A DNA stretch of 20,551 bases. Origin: a virus. Positions 14,300 through 19,197 of this stretch are shown piece after piece (the stretch's first letter is position 1; each line of letters begins with the position of its first letter). Below the pieces are notes generated by a model, which had not been told where the DNA came from, ran no database searches, and saw nothing but the letters and a program-made list of their open reading frames with translations. The translations under genes were made by a program, and so were the position numbers. The DNA lies in the IMG/VR virus record IMGVR_UViG_3300006922_000244, positions 1 to 20,551 of that record; one strand, written 5' to 3'.

Positions 14300-14621
14300 C
14301 AAACGCCTCCTTTGTTGCCTTGTTAGCTCTTGTCTCTATCAGACCTGGCTTTGCCGCCGCTAACTTTGTTAAATTGTGTCTCTTAAATATGTCTAAGTAT
14401 CTATCCATTTCTTTTTGGATTTCCTGACCTTTAGACTGTAACTCTAAAAGAGACTGTCCTTGTAGTGCCATATCGTTTTGTAACTGCGATATTGTTTCTT
14501 CTTGTGTTGCTGCAGCTACCATTAACTGGGCATTGTTCTCTCGAAGTGTTTGATTATCACTCCATAGATACCAACTCCCTAGTGATAGGACTATTATAAT
14601 GGCTATAAAAAATTGATTCAT
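14211..14621 (-). CDS. inner-membrane coiled-coil protein, i-spanin (Rz-like) candidate
   Basis: 136 residues. One N-terminal membrane helix at about 3-20 (QFFIAIIIVLSLGSWYLW) is followed by a long coiled-coil region to about 80 (TLRENNAQLMVAAATQEETI). KRHNLTKLAAAKPGLIETRAN is a conserved-looking motif that precedes an acidic tail. Topology N-in with a periplasmic coiled coil is that of Rz-type i-spanins. The final 89 bases overlap a lipoprotein gene in another frame, and the upstream neighbours are lysozyme and a small hypothetical gene. Its start overlaps the preceding stop as ATGA. Confidence 0.78.
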   Translation of the reverse strand: MNQFFIAIIIVLSLGSWYLWSDNQTLRENNAQLMVAAATQEETISQLQNDMALQGQSLLELQSKGQEIQKEMDRYLDIFKRHNLTKLAAAKPGLIETRANKATKEAFDGIEEDSRDIDAADDSLIVQPTTNKDIRG

Positions 14622-14857
14622 AATTCTTGTATCCTGTAATTTAAGCCTTCCGCACCTCTTATCTCTACAACTTCCCCATCTGTGGTCTGGAATTTTAAGT
14701 ACTTATCTTTTTTGGAGAAGAACTTCTTCACCATAAATACTTGGTCATCCCCATCCCCGTAGGTAGAGTTATAACTGACGATTAATTTATATCGAGTTGC
14801 GAAAAGTTTTAAAAAGCTGTCCCAAAATTTGAGGAGCATAGTCTTTAGCTTAGACAT
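14618..14857 (-). CDS. hypothetical protein, 79 aa, in the lysis cassette
   Basis: Begins MSKLKTMLLKFWDSFLKLFA, an amphipathic basic helix that could attach to a membrane, then a small beta-rich domain: YKLIVSYNSTYGDGDDQVFMV, KKFFSKKDKYLKFQTTDGEVVEIRG. The gene overlaps lysozyme by eight bases and the i-spanin-like gene by four. It is not a typical holin, since no clear membrane span is present. Function not recognised. Confidence 0.75.
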   Translation of the reverse strand: MSKLKTMLLKFWDSFLKLFATRYKLIVSYNSTYGDGDDQVFMVKKFFSKKDKYLKFQTTDGEVVEIRGAEGLNYRIQEL

Positions 14858-15293
14858 GTTCCCAGATTGCTCCTTGAAATAATAAAGCTTCAGCTTCTCG
14901 TCTTCTGATAAGACCTTCTAAAACTTTACCTCCAGCTTTGTTCCACCTTTTTAGTTGGCTAGGAACATCTTCATAATCGTTTGCATTTAATCTCTTCAAA
15001 AGAGTTGATGCTTTTAGATTAGCTGGTCCAAGGTTGTACACCCATGAGACTAGGGCGTCAAATTGATTTTGTGTTAAAGAACATTCTACTAGGTCATTTA
15101 TATAACCCTCGAATTCTATTAGCTCATGTTTCAATGCGTCATCAGCGTCTGCTTCTGTCCACACATCTCCCTCTACTACATCCTTTGTATGCCCATATCC
15201 TATAGTCCATACTCCAGCCGCACATTTATATGCGTTTAATTCTAGTCCTTCAAATTTTTTGATAAGGGCTAAGCCCTCTGTTGATGTGTTCAT
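14850..15293 (-). CDS. endolysin, T4-type lysozyme (GH24)
   Basis: 147 residues, full length for the family. The catalytic region is KFEGLELNAYKCAAGVWTIG with E15, C24 and T30, so the aspartate of the classic E-D-T triad is a cysteine here, as in some other phage lysozymes. QNQFDALVSWVYNLGPANLKASTLL and NKAGGKVLEGLIRRREAEALLF complete the C-terminal lobe. It cuts the glycan strands of peptidoglycan. There is no signal peptide or signal-anchor segment, so release should need a holin, and candidates lie downstream in the same cassette. AGAGGAG precedes the ATG. A terminator stands between it and the Hsp20 unit, so lysis genes probably depend on antitermination or read-through. Confidence 0.95.
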   Translation of the reverse strand: MNTSTEGLALIKKFEGLELNAYKCAAGVWTIGYGHTKDVVEGDVWTEADADDALKHELIEFEGYINDLVECSLTQNQFDALVSWVYNLGPANLKASTLLKRLNANDYEDVPSQLKRWNKAGGKVLEGLIRRREAEALLFQGAIWEHV

Positions 15294-15308
15294 ATTTCTC
15301 CTCTGTGT

Positions 15309-15330
15309 AAAAAGGGAGCCGAAGCTCCCC
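15309..15330 (-). terminator. strong intrinsic terminator between the Hsp20 unit and lysis genes
   Basis: Perfect six-base arms GGGAGC (15314-15319) and GCTCCC (15324-15329). On the minus strand the loop is the stable TTCG tetraloop and the hairpin is followed by TTTTTAC. No promoter is visible between it and lysozyme. Confidence 0.92.
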
Positions 15331-15354
15331 CATAACTTTACCCTGTGTAAAATT

Positions 15355-15486
15355 TTAAGTCAGTACGCTAATACTATTTACCATGATTCCGCCGAATGTT
15401 ATCAGCAGAAAACAATTCATAGTAGCGTCGCAGAACTTGCCATCTTCACAAATTAAAAGTTTTAATTCGTAAAATTTTTGTTTCAT
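15355..15486 (-). CDS. very small hypothetical protein, 43 aa, after hsp20
   Basis: The ATG overlaps the Hsp20 stop as ATGA and the gene ends just before the terminator, so it forms a two-gene unit with hsp20. The product begins MKQKFYELKLLICEDGKFCD and its second half (CFLLITFGGIMVNSISVL) is hydrophobic enough for one membrane span. No ribosome binding site is needed if translation is coupled. The placement argues for a real gene, but no homolog comes to mind. Confidence 0.55.
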   Translation of the reverse strand: MKQKFYELKLLICEDGKFCDATMNCFLLITFGGIMVNSISVLT

Positions 15487-15878
15487 TTTATGTCAAATAC
15501 CTTTGGTTTCTTCTCATCTGGTATGACCTTCTCTAATTCTATGCTTAGCAAGCCGTTTTCAAACTCTACCTCATTGACGTTTATAAATTCGCCAAGAGAG
15601 AAAGTTCTTTTAAACACTTTTCCACTTATGCCTTTGTGTAAGTAAGATTCCTCTTCTCCACACTCTAGTTTAGTATTTCCTTGGATAGTCAGTTGCCTGT
15701 TCTCCAAAGTTACTTCAATGTTCTCTTTAATCCAGCCTGGCAACGCCATTTCAATACGAAAGTAGTCATCACCGCGTGTTACTATATTATGTCGAGGATA
15801 CGCTGTATCGTCAACGGGGTTAAAAAATCTCTCGTCAAAGCCGAGAAAGTGCTTTAATAGATAGTTGTCTATTGTCAT
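15483..15878 (-). CDS. hsp20: small heat shock protein Hsp20 (alpha-crystallin domain)
   Basis: 131 residues. A short N-terminal arm is followed by the alpha-crystallin domain from about 30: HNIVTRGDDYFRIEMALPGW, NIEVTLENRQLTIQG, VFKRTFSLGEFI, and the signature FENGLLSIELEK with G109-L110-L111. The C-terminal tail PKVFDIK is short and lacks a clear IxI motif. Such chaperones bind unfolding proteins without ATP; phage copies occur in marine myoviruses and could help virion assembly or stress survival. AGGAG precedes the ATG. A strong promoter lies upstream with a 161-base leader that may be regulatory. Confidence 0.95.
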   Translation of the reverse strand: MTIDNYLLKHFLGFDERFFNPVDDTAYPRHNIVTRGDDYFRIEMALPGWIKENIEVTLENRQLTIQGNTKLECGEEESYLHKGISGKVFKRTFSLGEFINVNEVEFENGLLSIELEKVIPDEKKPKVFDIK

Positions 15879-16039
15879 TGTTGTCTCCTTTTCAGTAAGC
15901 TTGCATCTTGGTTAAGTTTGCCCCTTTCGGTAGCATTAATTCCCTAGTTCTAAAACTGAATGTTCAAAGATGCAGAAAGAACCTGTTTTATTGATTGAAC
16001 TATACCATCCCATATCCCATAGTGCGAAATTCACACTAC
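15879..16039 (-). promoter_or_regulatory. 161-base structured leader of hsp20, possible RNA control element
   Basis: The predicted transcript starts near 16039 and reaches ATG 15878, far longer than the 0-18 base leaders of other promoters here. A near-perfect hairpin (arms 16032-16038 and 16020-16026) sits at the very 5' end. Two inverted eight-base arms, 15967-15974 and 15902-15909, could close a larger domain. Two mini-ORFs exist: one of 6 codons starting at 16020, and one of 14 codons starting MLPKGANLTKM after AGGGA and ending 16 bases before the hsp20 start. Bacterial hsp20 genes are often controlled by RNA thermometers, so that is a reasonable idea, not a demonstration. Confidence 0.45.
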
Positions 16040-16045
16040 AGATAT

Positions 16046-16085
16046 ATTATACTAAATTCTGAAGTTGATGTCAAGAATTATTTTT
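16046..16085 (-). promoter_or_regulatory. strong sigma70 promoter of hsp20
   Basis: On the minus strand TTGACA (16074-16069), 17 bases, TATAAT (16051-16046), preceded by the box AAAAATAATTC. It overlaps the end of the 48-residue membrane-protein gene. Confidence 0.93.
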
Positions 16086-16224
16086 CATCATCTTCAAGGA
16101 CAAGTAGCCCTTTATCTTCGAGAACATCAATGGTGTGTCGTATGAAGTGGTACTTACATAAAAAGTAAGTGCCTACATTCGATAATACTAACCATATCAG
16201 TACTGCTAAATCATTATTATTCAT
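16078..16224 (-). CDS. small membrane protein, 48 aa
   Basis: I place the start at ATG 16224 (MNNNDLAVLIWLVLSNVGTY), which has AAGGGA upstream and a leader of about 18 bases; any farther start would lie beyond the promoter. One membrane helix covers about 6-22, followed by CKYHFIRHTIDVLEDKGLLV and an acidic end. It stands alone between its own promoter and the hsp20 promoter, so it is a monocistronic gene or read-through partner. Function not recognised. Confidence 0.72.
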   Translation of the reverse strand: MNNNDLAVLIWLVLSNVGTYFLCKYHFIRHTIDVLEDKGLLVLEDDEK

Positions 16225-16248
16225 AGTGTTTCCCTTTTTTATGTATAT

Positions 16249-16289
16249 ATTATACAACTTTTCTAACGCCAGGTCAAGAACTATATTTA
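16249..16289 (-). promoter_or_regulatory. sigma70 promoter, minus arm of the divergent pair
   Basis: On the minus strand TTGACC (16277-16272), 17 bases, TATAAT (16254-16249), preceded by AAATATAGTTC. It faces away from the plus-strand promoter at 16309; the two -35 boxes are 31 bases apart. Predicted leader about 18 bases. Confidence 0.9.
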
Positions 16290-16296
16290 ACATGGT

Positions 16297-16337
16297 CAAA
16301 AATAATACTTGACACAAGGTTCTATTTTTAGTATAAT
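16297..16337 (+). promoter_or_regulatory. sigma70 promoter, plus arm of the divergent pair, leaderless
   Basis: TTGACA (16309-16314), 17 bases, TATAAT (16332-16337), preceded by AAAAATAATAC, the same type of box as on the minus-strand promoters. Six bases separate the -10 from the ATG at 16344, so the predicted start is the start codon itself. Confidence 0.92.
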
Positions 16338-16343
16338 ATGGAT

Positions 16344-16517
16344 ATGAACAAAAGATGGACTCAAGAAGATAAACAGTATTTGCGGGATAACTATAAGCTA
16401 ATTCCCACTACAGAGATTTGCAAGAAACTTCAGGTTACTGAGAGTCAACTCTATTCGCAGATACACTACTTACGAAAGAGAGGTTGGGCTTTCAATCACA
16501 GGAGAGCAAATGCCTAG
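16344..16517 (+). CDS. single-domain GcrA/SANT-like HTH regulator, 57 aa
   Basis: The product begins MNKRWTQEDKQYLRDNYKLI and continues PTTEICKKLQVTESQLYSQIHYLRKRGW: one compact trihelical domain of the WT-x-E type found repeatedly in this window. A basic end (HRRANA) follows. There is no ribosome binding site because the ATG coincides with the predicted transcription start. The last codons contain the AGGAG of the bS21 gene, which it overlaps by eight bases. A DNA-binding protein under a divergent promoter pair is a good candidate for an autoregulator, which is inference. Confidence 0.82.
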   Translation: MNKRWTQEDKQYLRDNYKLIPTTEICKKLQVTESQLYSQIHYLRKRGWAFNHRRANA

Positions 16518-16737
16518 TATATACTGTAAAAATATGCCAGCAGAAAAGGCAATTCGTATTTTTCGTAAGAAATGCGAGGCCGCTCAAATCAAAGAACGCT
16601 GTCGCGAACTCGAATTCTATGAGAAACCAACAGTGAAACGCAAACGCAAGAAAAACGAGCAAAGGAAGAGACATCTTAAATCATTAAATCAAATCCCATC
16701 CGACTATCGAAAGAGAAATAAATTTTCTCGGAGATAA
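16510..16737 (+). CDS. rpsU: ribosomal protein bS21, phage-encoded
   Basis: 75 residues. AEKAIRIFRKKCEAAQIKER corresponds to the first helix of bS21 (A-x-R-x-FKR-x-C-E-x-AG), and CRELEFYEKPTVKRKRKKNE to the family signature (R-x-x-EFYEKPTxxRKRKK), followed by a basic helix. bS21 binds the small ribosomal subunit near the anti-Shine-Dalgarno region and favours translation initiation. Phage copies are known from marine viruses and may replace the host protein on ribosomes. It has AGGAG five bases before the ATG and is co-transcribed with the HTH gene, in the only plus-strand operon of the window. Confidence 0.95.
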   Translation: MPSIYCKNMPAEKAIRIFRKKCEAAQIKERCRELEFYEKPTVKRKRKKNEQRKRHLKSLNQIPSDYRKRNKFSRR

Positions 16738-16790
16738 GACGTTCCCAGAAGTCACGCACAATGACCCTACCAAAAATAAAACTTGTAATC

Positions 16791-16818
16791 TTGATAAAAG
16801 TGTGATAAAATATATACT
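16791..16818 (+). promoter_or_regulatory. candidate plus-strand promoter after bS21
   Basis: TTGATA (16791-16796), 16 bases, TATACT (16813-16818), five of six matches at each hexamer. The preceding TAATC resembles the end of the shared upstream box. There is no gene behind it, so it may drive a non-coding RNA. Confidence 0.5.
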
Positions 16819-16824
16819 ATAAAT

Positions 16825-17005
16825 TAGAATAATTACTCAATTCATTCTTCTCTCTCCTAATCGAGACCTACTCCGATTATCTTAAAACAAGGCTCTTCGA
16901 GCGTAAGCGAAGAAGAGACCTGAGATGAACTGAGTGAAAGGTCGAGAGAGAAAATACAATCTAATTCAACAACGAAAAAGACCGACTAAAAGCTAATCGG
17001 TCTTT
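16825..17005 (+). ncRNA. candidate structured small RNA, about 180 bases
   Basis: There is no open reading frame of note in this stretch. Arms TTCTCTCTC (16848-16856) and GAGAGAGAA (16944-16952) pair perfectly. Directly inside, AGGTC (16939-16943) can pair with GACCT at 16865-16869 or, alternatively, with GACCT at 16917-16921. A hairpin capped by a GTAA tetraloop lies at 16893-16917 (CTCTTC against GAAGAG). The 16977-17005 hairpin could end the RNA. The two alternative partners for AGGTC suggest a possible switch. Transcription direction is inferred from the promoter at 16791; a transcript from the bS21 promoter could also include it. Confidence 0.4.
16977..17005 (-). terminator. intrinsic terminator of the accessory operon
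   Basis: Nine-base perfect arms AAAGACCGA (16977-16985) and TCGGTCTTT (16997-17005). On the minus strand the hairpin runs into TTTTTCG, fitting termination of the 20059-17054 operon. On the plus strand only three U follow, so it could work weakly in both directions. Confidence 0.88.
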
Positions 17006-17053
17006 GATGTCTGTCTAAAACTGCGTCTTAATTATCTAAAGACTTCGCCCAAT

Positions 17054-17278
17054 TCAAAATTTTTCATTAATCTTTCCCGTAATTGCATCTAATCTTTTAC
17101 GTCTTTTTATTTCCTCAACTTCTACTTCCATATCTAGAAATCGTACTTCAGTGTTCAAATATTCCATACTATCCCCAGTCTTTAGCGTAACCTTTAGATA
17201 CATTAAATCACCATGCATTCTAAAGTCCTGTCTATCACACATTCCTAGACCTTTCGGGGTCATTACTATTCTTCGCAT
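17054..17278 (-). CDS. hypothetical protein, 74 aa
   Basis: Starts MRRIVMTPKGLGMCDRQDFR after GGAGG, overlapping the end of the HTH gene by 13 bases. The middle (HGDLMYLKVTLKTGDSMEYL) looks like a small beta sheet, and the end is a charged helix (EVEEIKRRKRLDAITGKI). It is the last gene of the 11-gene accessory operon, followed by a terminator. No family recognised. Confidence 0.72.
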   Translation of the reverse strand: MRRIVMTPKGLGMCDRQDFRMHGDLMYLKVTLKTGDSMEYLNTEVRFLDMEVEVEEIKRRKRLDAITGKINEKF

Positions 17279-17577
17279 ATTGCCTCCAATACTAGCTTGA
17301 GAGTTTCTTTCGGAGCTTTCTCTAGCCCTTCCAAGTCTCCATACATTAAACCAAACTTCTCCTCTAGTTCTTGCACTAGCTGAGCCTTTGTTACTGGTTT
17401 CTCTCCAGACTTCGTCACATAATTCATTCTTATGTAGACTCCTTCTTTAGATAGTTTACCAATTACTGACTTCTCACTCTTGCCAAGTTCTTTTGCGAGA
17501 ATCGCAACAGTTTGGCGGTTTGGAGCGTCTCTATATCTTTTCACTATATCCGCTGTTACTTCCTTACTATAGTTCAT
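17266..17577 (-). CDS. GcrA/SANT-like HTH protein, 103 aa
   Basis: Residues 2-50 (MNYSKEVTADIVKRYRDAPN, then VAILAKELGKSEKSVIGKLSKEGVYI) form the same trihelical DNA-binding unit seen in three other genes of this window; SVIGKL is especially like GcrA-type recognition helices. The C-terminal half (VTKAQLVQELEEKFGLMYGD and a final helix) may be a dimerisation part. It overlaps its upstream neighbour as ATGA. Likely regulator; target unknown. Confidence 0.8.
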   Translation of the reverse strand: MNYSKEVTADIVKRYRDAPNRQTVAILAKELGKSEKSVIGKLSKEGVYIRMNYVTKSGEKPVTKAQLVQELEEKFGLMYGDLEGLEKAPKETLKLVLEAICEE

Positions 17578-17816
17578 ACATCCTTCCTTTCATAGTCGTC
17601 TATGACTTGCTCTACACTGTTTGGTAGCTGACATATACTTATCTTCTTTCCTTCTAGCTTATGTACTGCTCCATTGTTATAGTATACAAAATAACCTTCT
17701 CCAAATCCTAAATCACCGCCACCTTTACAACTGTAATGCTGACATATTTGGTTTCCCCATTCTTCTGCAGCTAGATACAGTCTTTGTTTTTCTACTTCGT
17801 TTTTATACTGTGTCAT
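17574..17816 (-). CDS. hypothetical protein, 80 aa
   Basis: MTQYKNEVEKQRLYLAAEEW forms an N-terminal helix; QICQHYSCKGGGDLGFGEGYFVYYNNGAVHKL follows, with a Gly-rich turn and likely strands. Two cysteines lie close together (ICQHYSC) but no full zinc site is visible. The gene overlaps both neighbours as ATGA. Function not recognised. Confidence 0.72.
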   Translation of the reverse strand: MTQYKNEVEKQRLYLAAEEWGNQICQHYSCKGGGDLGFGEGYFVYYNNGAVHKLEGKKISICQLPNSVEQVIDDYERKDV

Positions 17817-18445
17817 GACGTACTCCAGAATTCATCTGCTAGTTCGTCTAGCACTTCGTAAGGGTATATCGTTTCGCCTTCTACTTCGTACTCGCCATGA
17901 TAGTCAAAGTCTTTATCTTCTGTGTCTATGCTAGGGAATAACTCATTAAACTGTTGCATTAGTTGGTCTCCGTCAGTTTCGTAGAACTCTCCTTCCCAAG
18001 CAGTCCACTGTAGATTATTGTGTTCTGTTCCATAGTATTGCTTACCCATGAAGTTTCTAAACTCATCTTCGTATGTCATAGTTCCGTTCACTTCAGTATC
18101 GAACTTGTTTGCATACCACTCTATTATATTTAGCATTAGCTCATGTGGTTGTCTCCAAGCTGAATACCCACTTATAAAGCAACCATCCATATCTTCTATG
18201 TTACACCACTTAGCACCTATATTATCACAGTACCAATCATATGAGTTTTCTAACTCGCCGTCTTTGTCAAAGGTTTTAGCTACGTTTTCCATGAATGGCT
18301 GGTTCTCTATGTAGTCATAGTCCTCATATTCATATGGATTGCCATCATAATCGTTTCTAGTTCCCTTTACTTTCTGGATTCCCTCATTCCATTGTTCATC
18401 CGTTATACCTTCTATACTCATTGTAAAATATACATGATTTGCCAT
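17813..18445 (-). CDS. acidic protein, possibly Api92/YubB ferredoxin-like fold, 210 aa
   Basis: 210 residues; roughly a quarter are Asp or Glu, many of them next to Tyr. The start MANHVYFTMSIEGITDEQW, followed by WYCDNIGAKWCNIEDMDG and a YSAWRQPHELMLNIIEWYA stretch, resembles the Api92-like ferredoxin-fold proteins, where a W-x-x-x-x-G-x-KW element precedes a TAWxPP-like segment. The C-terminal third is very acidic (SIDTEDKDFDYHGEYEVEGE). The role of that family is unclear; strong negative charge would also fit a DNA-mimic or anti-defence protein, which is speculation. It overlaps both neighbours. Confidence 0.72.
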   Translation of the reverse strand: MANHVYFTMSIEGITDEQWNEGIQKVKGTRNDYDGNPYEYEDYDYIENQPFMENVAKTFDKDGELENSYDWYCDNIGAKWCNIEDMDGCFISGYSAWRQPHELMLNIIEWYANKFDTEVNGTMTYEDEFRNFMGKQYYGTEHNNLQWTAWEGEFYETDGDQLMQQFNELFPSIDTEDKDFDYHGEYEVEGETIYPYEVLDELADEFWSTS

Positions 18446-18573
18446 TATACAATCCTCCCTAGAATAAATACTTGTAGAATTAGTACTAATATAGGTACTA
18501 CTGTTCTCACAAGCTCTAAGCTGTGTTTATACTTGCTTAGCTCTGTTTCAAAATTATTTTTCTTTTTCGCCAT
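18445..18573 (-). CDS. tail-anchored small membrane protein, 42 aa
   Basis: The start is ATG 18573 (MAKKKNNFETELSKYKHSLE) with GGGAGA upstream; a longer reading frame exists but would run through two neighbours. A basic head is followed by one membrane helix at about 22-40 (VRTVVPILVLILQVFILG) right at the end. TAATG overlaps join it to genes on both sides. No function recognised; tiny tail-anchored proteins are common in phage accessory operons. Confidence 0.7.
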   Translation of the reverse strand: MAKKKNNFETELSKYKHSLELVRTVVPILVLILQVFILGRIV

Positions 18574-18665
18574 TATCTGTTCTCCCAAAATACGCAGACA
18601 AATAAGATGCCTACTACTACTGTTATTAATCCAATACCCGCCAATAAATTCTCTATTAACTCCAT
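18573..18665 (-). CDS. 30-residue single-span membrane peptide
   Basis: Starts MELIENLLAGIGLITVVVGI and is almost entirely one membrane helix ending CVFWENR. AGGAGA lies upstream, the start overlaps the MazG stop (TAATG) and its stop overlaps the next start (TAATG). Such exact tiling with a ribosome binding site supports translation despite the small size. A membrane-acting peptide next to another small membrane protein could form a pair. Confidence 0.65.
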   Translation of the reverse strand: MELIENLLAGIGLITVVVGILFVCVFWENR

Positions 18666-19063
18666 TAGATGTCTCCTTCTTCTCGCACTTCACTACGAAT
18701 CTTCTCAAAGCCATTCGGATATCTCTTCTCTAGCTTTGCTATGTTTTCTTTCATCACTTCTTCAGGTGTATACCCTAGAGCAATACATCCTTGAATCCAG
18801 TACCAAAGGACATCTCCCAGTTCACGCTTCATGTGATACCTGTTGCCTTCGTTCATTTCTTTACCTTGGAAAAATATTTTTTTCATAATCTCGGTAAATT
18901 CTCCACTTTCTGCTAACATCCCTATAGCTGAAGTCATTAACCTACTCCAGTCTACGTCAGGATGCATGATGCTAAGTTTGGTTATTCTCTGCTGAAAAGC
19001 ATTCGTTTCTCTACTCTCAGCCGAGGTACATTTGTCTACAAATTTCGCATAATCATTTATCAT
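18665..19063 (-). CDS. mazG: MazG-like nucleoside triphosphate pyrophosphohydrolase
   Basis: 132 residues of the single-domain, all-helical MazG type. The metal-binding motif is E52-x-x-E55 (AESGEFTEIMKK) and E81-x-x-D84 (KRELGDVLWYW), followed by EVMKENIAKLEKRYPNGF, a family-typical ending. It would hydrolyse NTPs, dNTPs or related nucleotides to monophosphates; in marine phages it is often proposed to tune nucleotide pools or alarmone levels. It overlaps the upstream basic gene as ATGA. Confidence 0.9.
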   Translation of the reverse strand: MINDYAKFVDKCTSAESRETNAFQQRITKLSIMHPDVDWSRLMTSAIGMLAESGEFTEIMKKIFFQGKEMNEGNRYHMKRELGDVLWYWIQGCIALGYTPEEVMKENIAKLEKRYPNGFEKIRSEVREEGDI

Positions 19064-19197
19064 CTGCCTTGCCCCTTATATTTCTTGAAGCTACGCTTCT
19101 TGTTTTTGTTCATGTTTAAGCTAATTCTGCTGTGTGAATCACCTTGTGCAGTTTTCTTTTTGTGCGATTTATGTTTCGCTTTACCACTCCACCTCAT
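19060..19197 (-). CDS. very basic small protein, 45 aa
   Basis: Begins MRWSGKAKHKSHKKKTAQGD and ends KNKKRSFKKYKGQGR; about a third of residues are Lys or Arg and there is no acidic residue except one Asp. It is probably unfolded and nucleic-acid binding, like ribosomal-protein tails. It overlaps the preceding gene (ATGA) and the MazG start (ATGA). Real-gene status rests on the tiling. No family recognised. Confidence 0.65.
   Translation of the reverse strand: MRWSGKAKHKSHKKKTAQGDSHSRISLNMNKNKKRSFKKYKGQGR

Noticed and set aside
15303-15352. Direct repeat CTGTGTAAAA on both sides of the terminator
   Set aside because: Ten bases, AT-rich, only two copies; probably chance, with no further sign of a mobile element or attachment site.
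15341-15370. Possible lysozyme promoter (CTGACT, 17 bases, TAAAGT) on the minus strand
   Set aside because: Both hexamers match only four of six positions and the transcript would begin just before the terminator at 15309-15330. The strong promoters of this window look very different.
15940-15965. Similarity to a Cas9 crRNA repeat in the hsp20 leader
   Set aside because: A GTTTTAGAAC-type string is present once only; no array, no spacers and no cas gene.
15900-16030. tRNA-like D-arm appearance in the hsp20 leader
   Set aside because: A stretch resembles a tRNA D-arm, but there is no seven-base anticodon loop, no T-arm consensus and no matching acceptor stem.
16492-16674. Minus-strand reading frame opposite bS21
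   Set aside because: It lies antisense to the clearly recognisable bS21 gene, has no ribosome binding site and falls inside the divergent plus-strand operon.
16761-16805. 14-codon plus-strand ORF after bS21
   Set aside because: No ribosome binding site and no coupling; it overlaps the candidate promoter at 16791.
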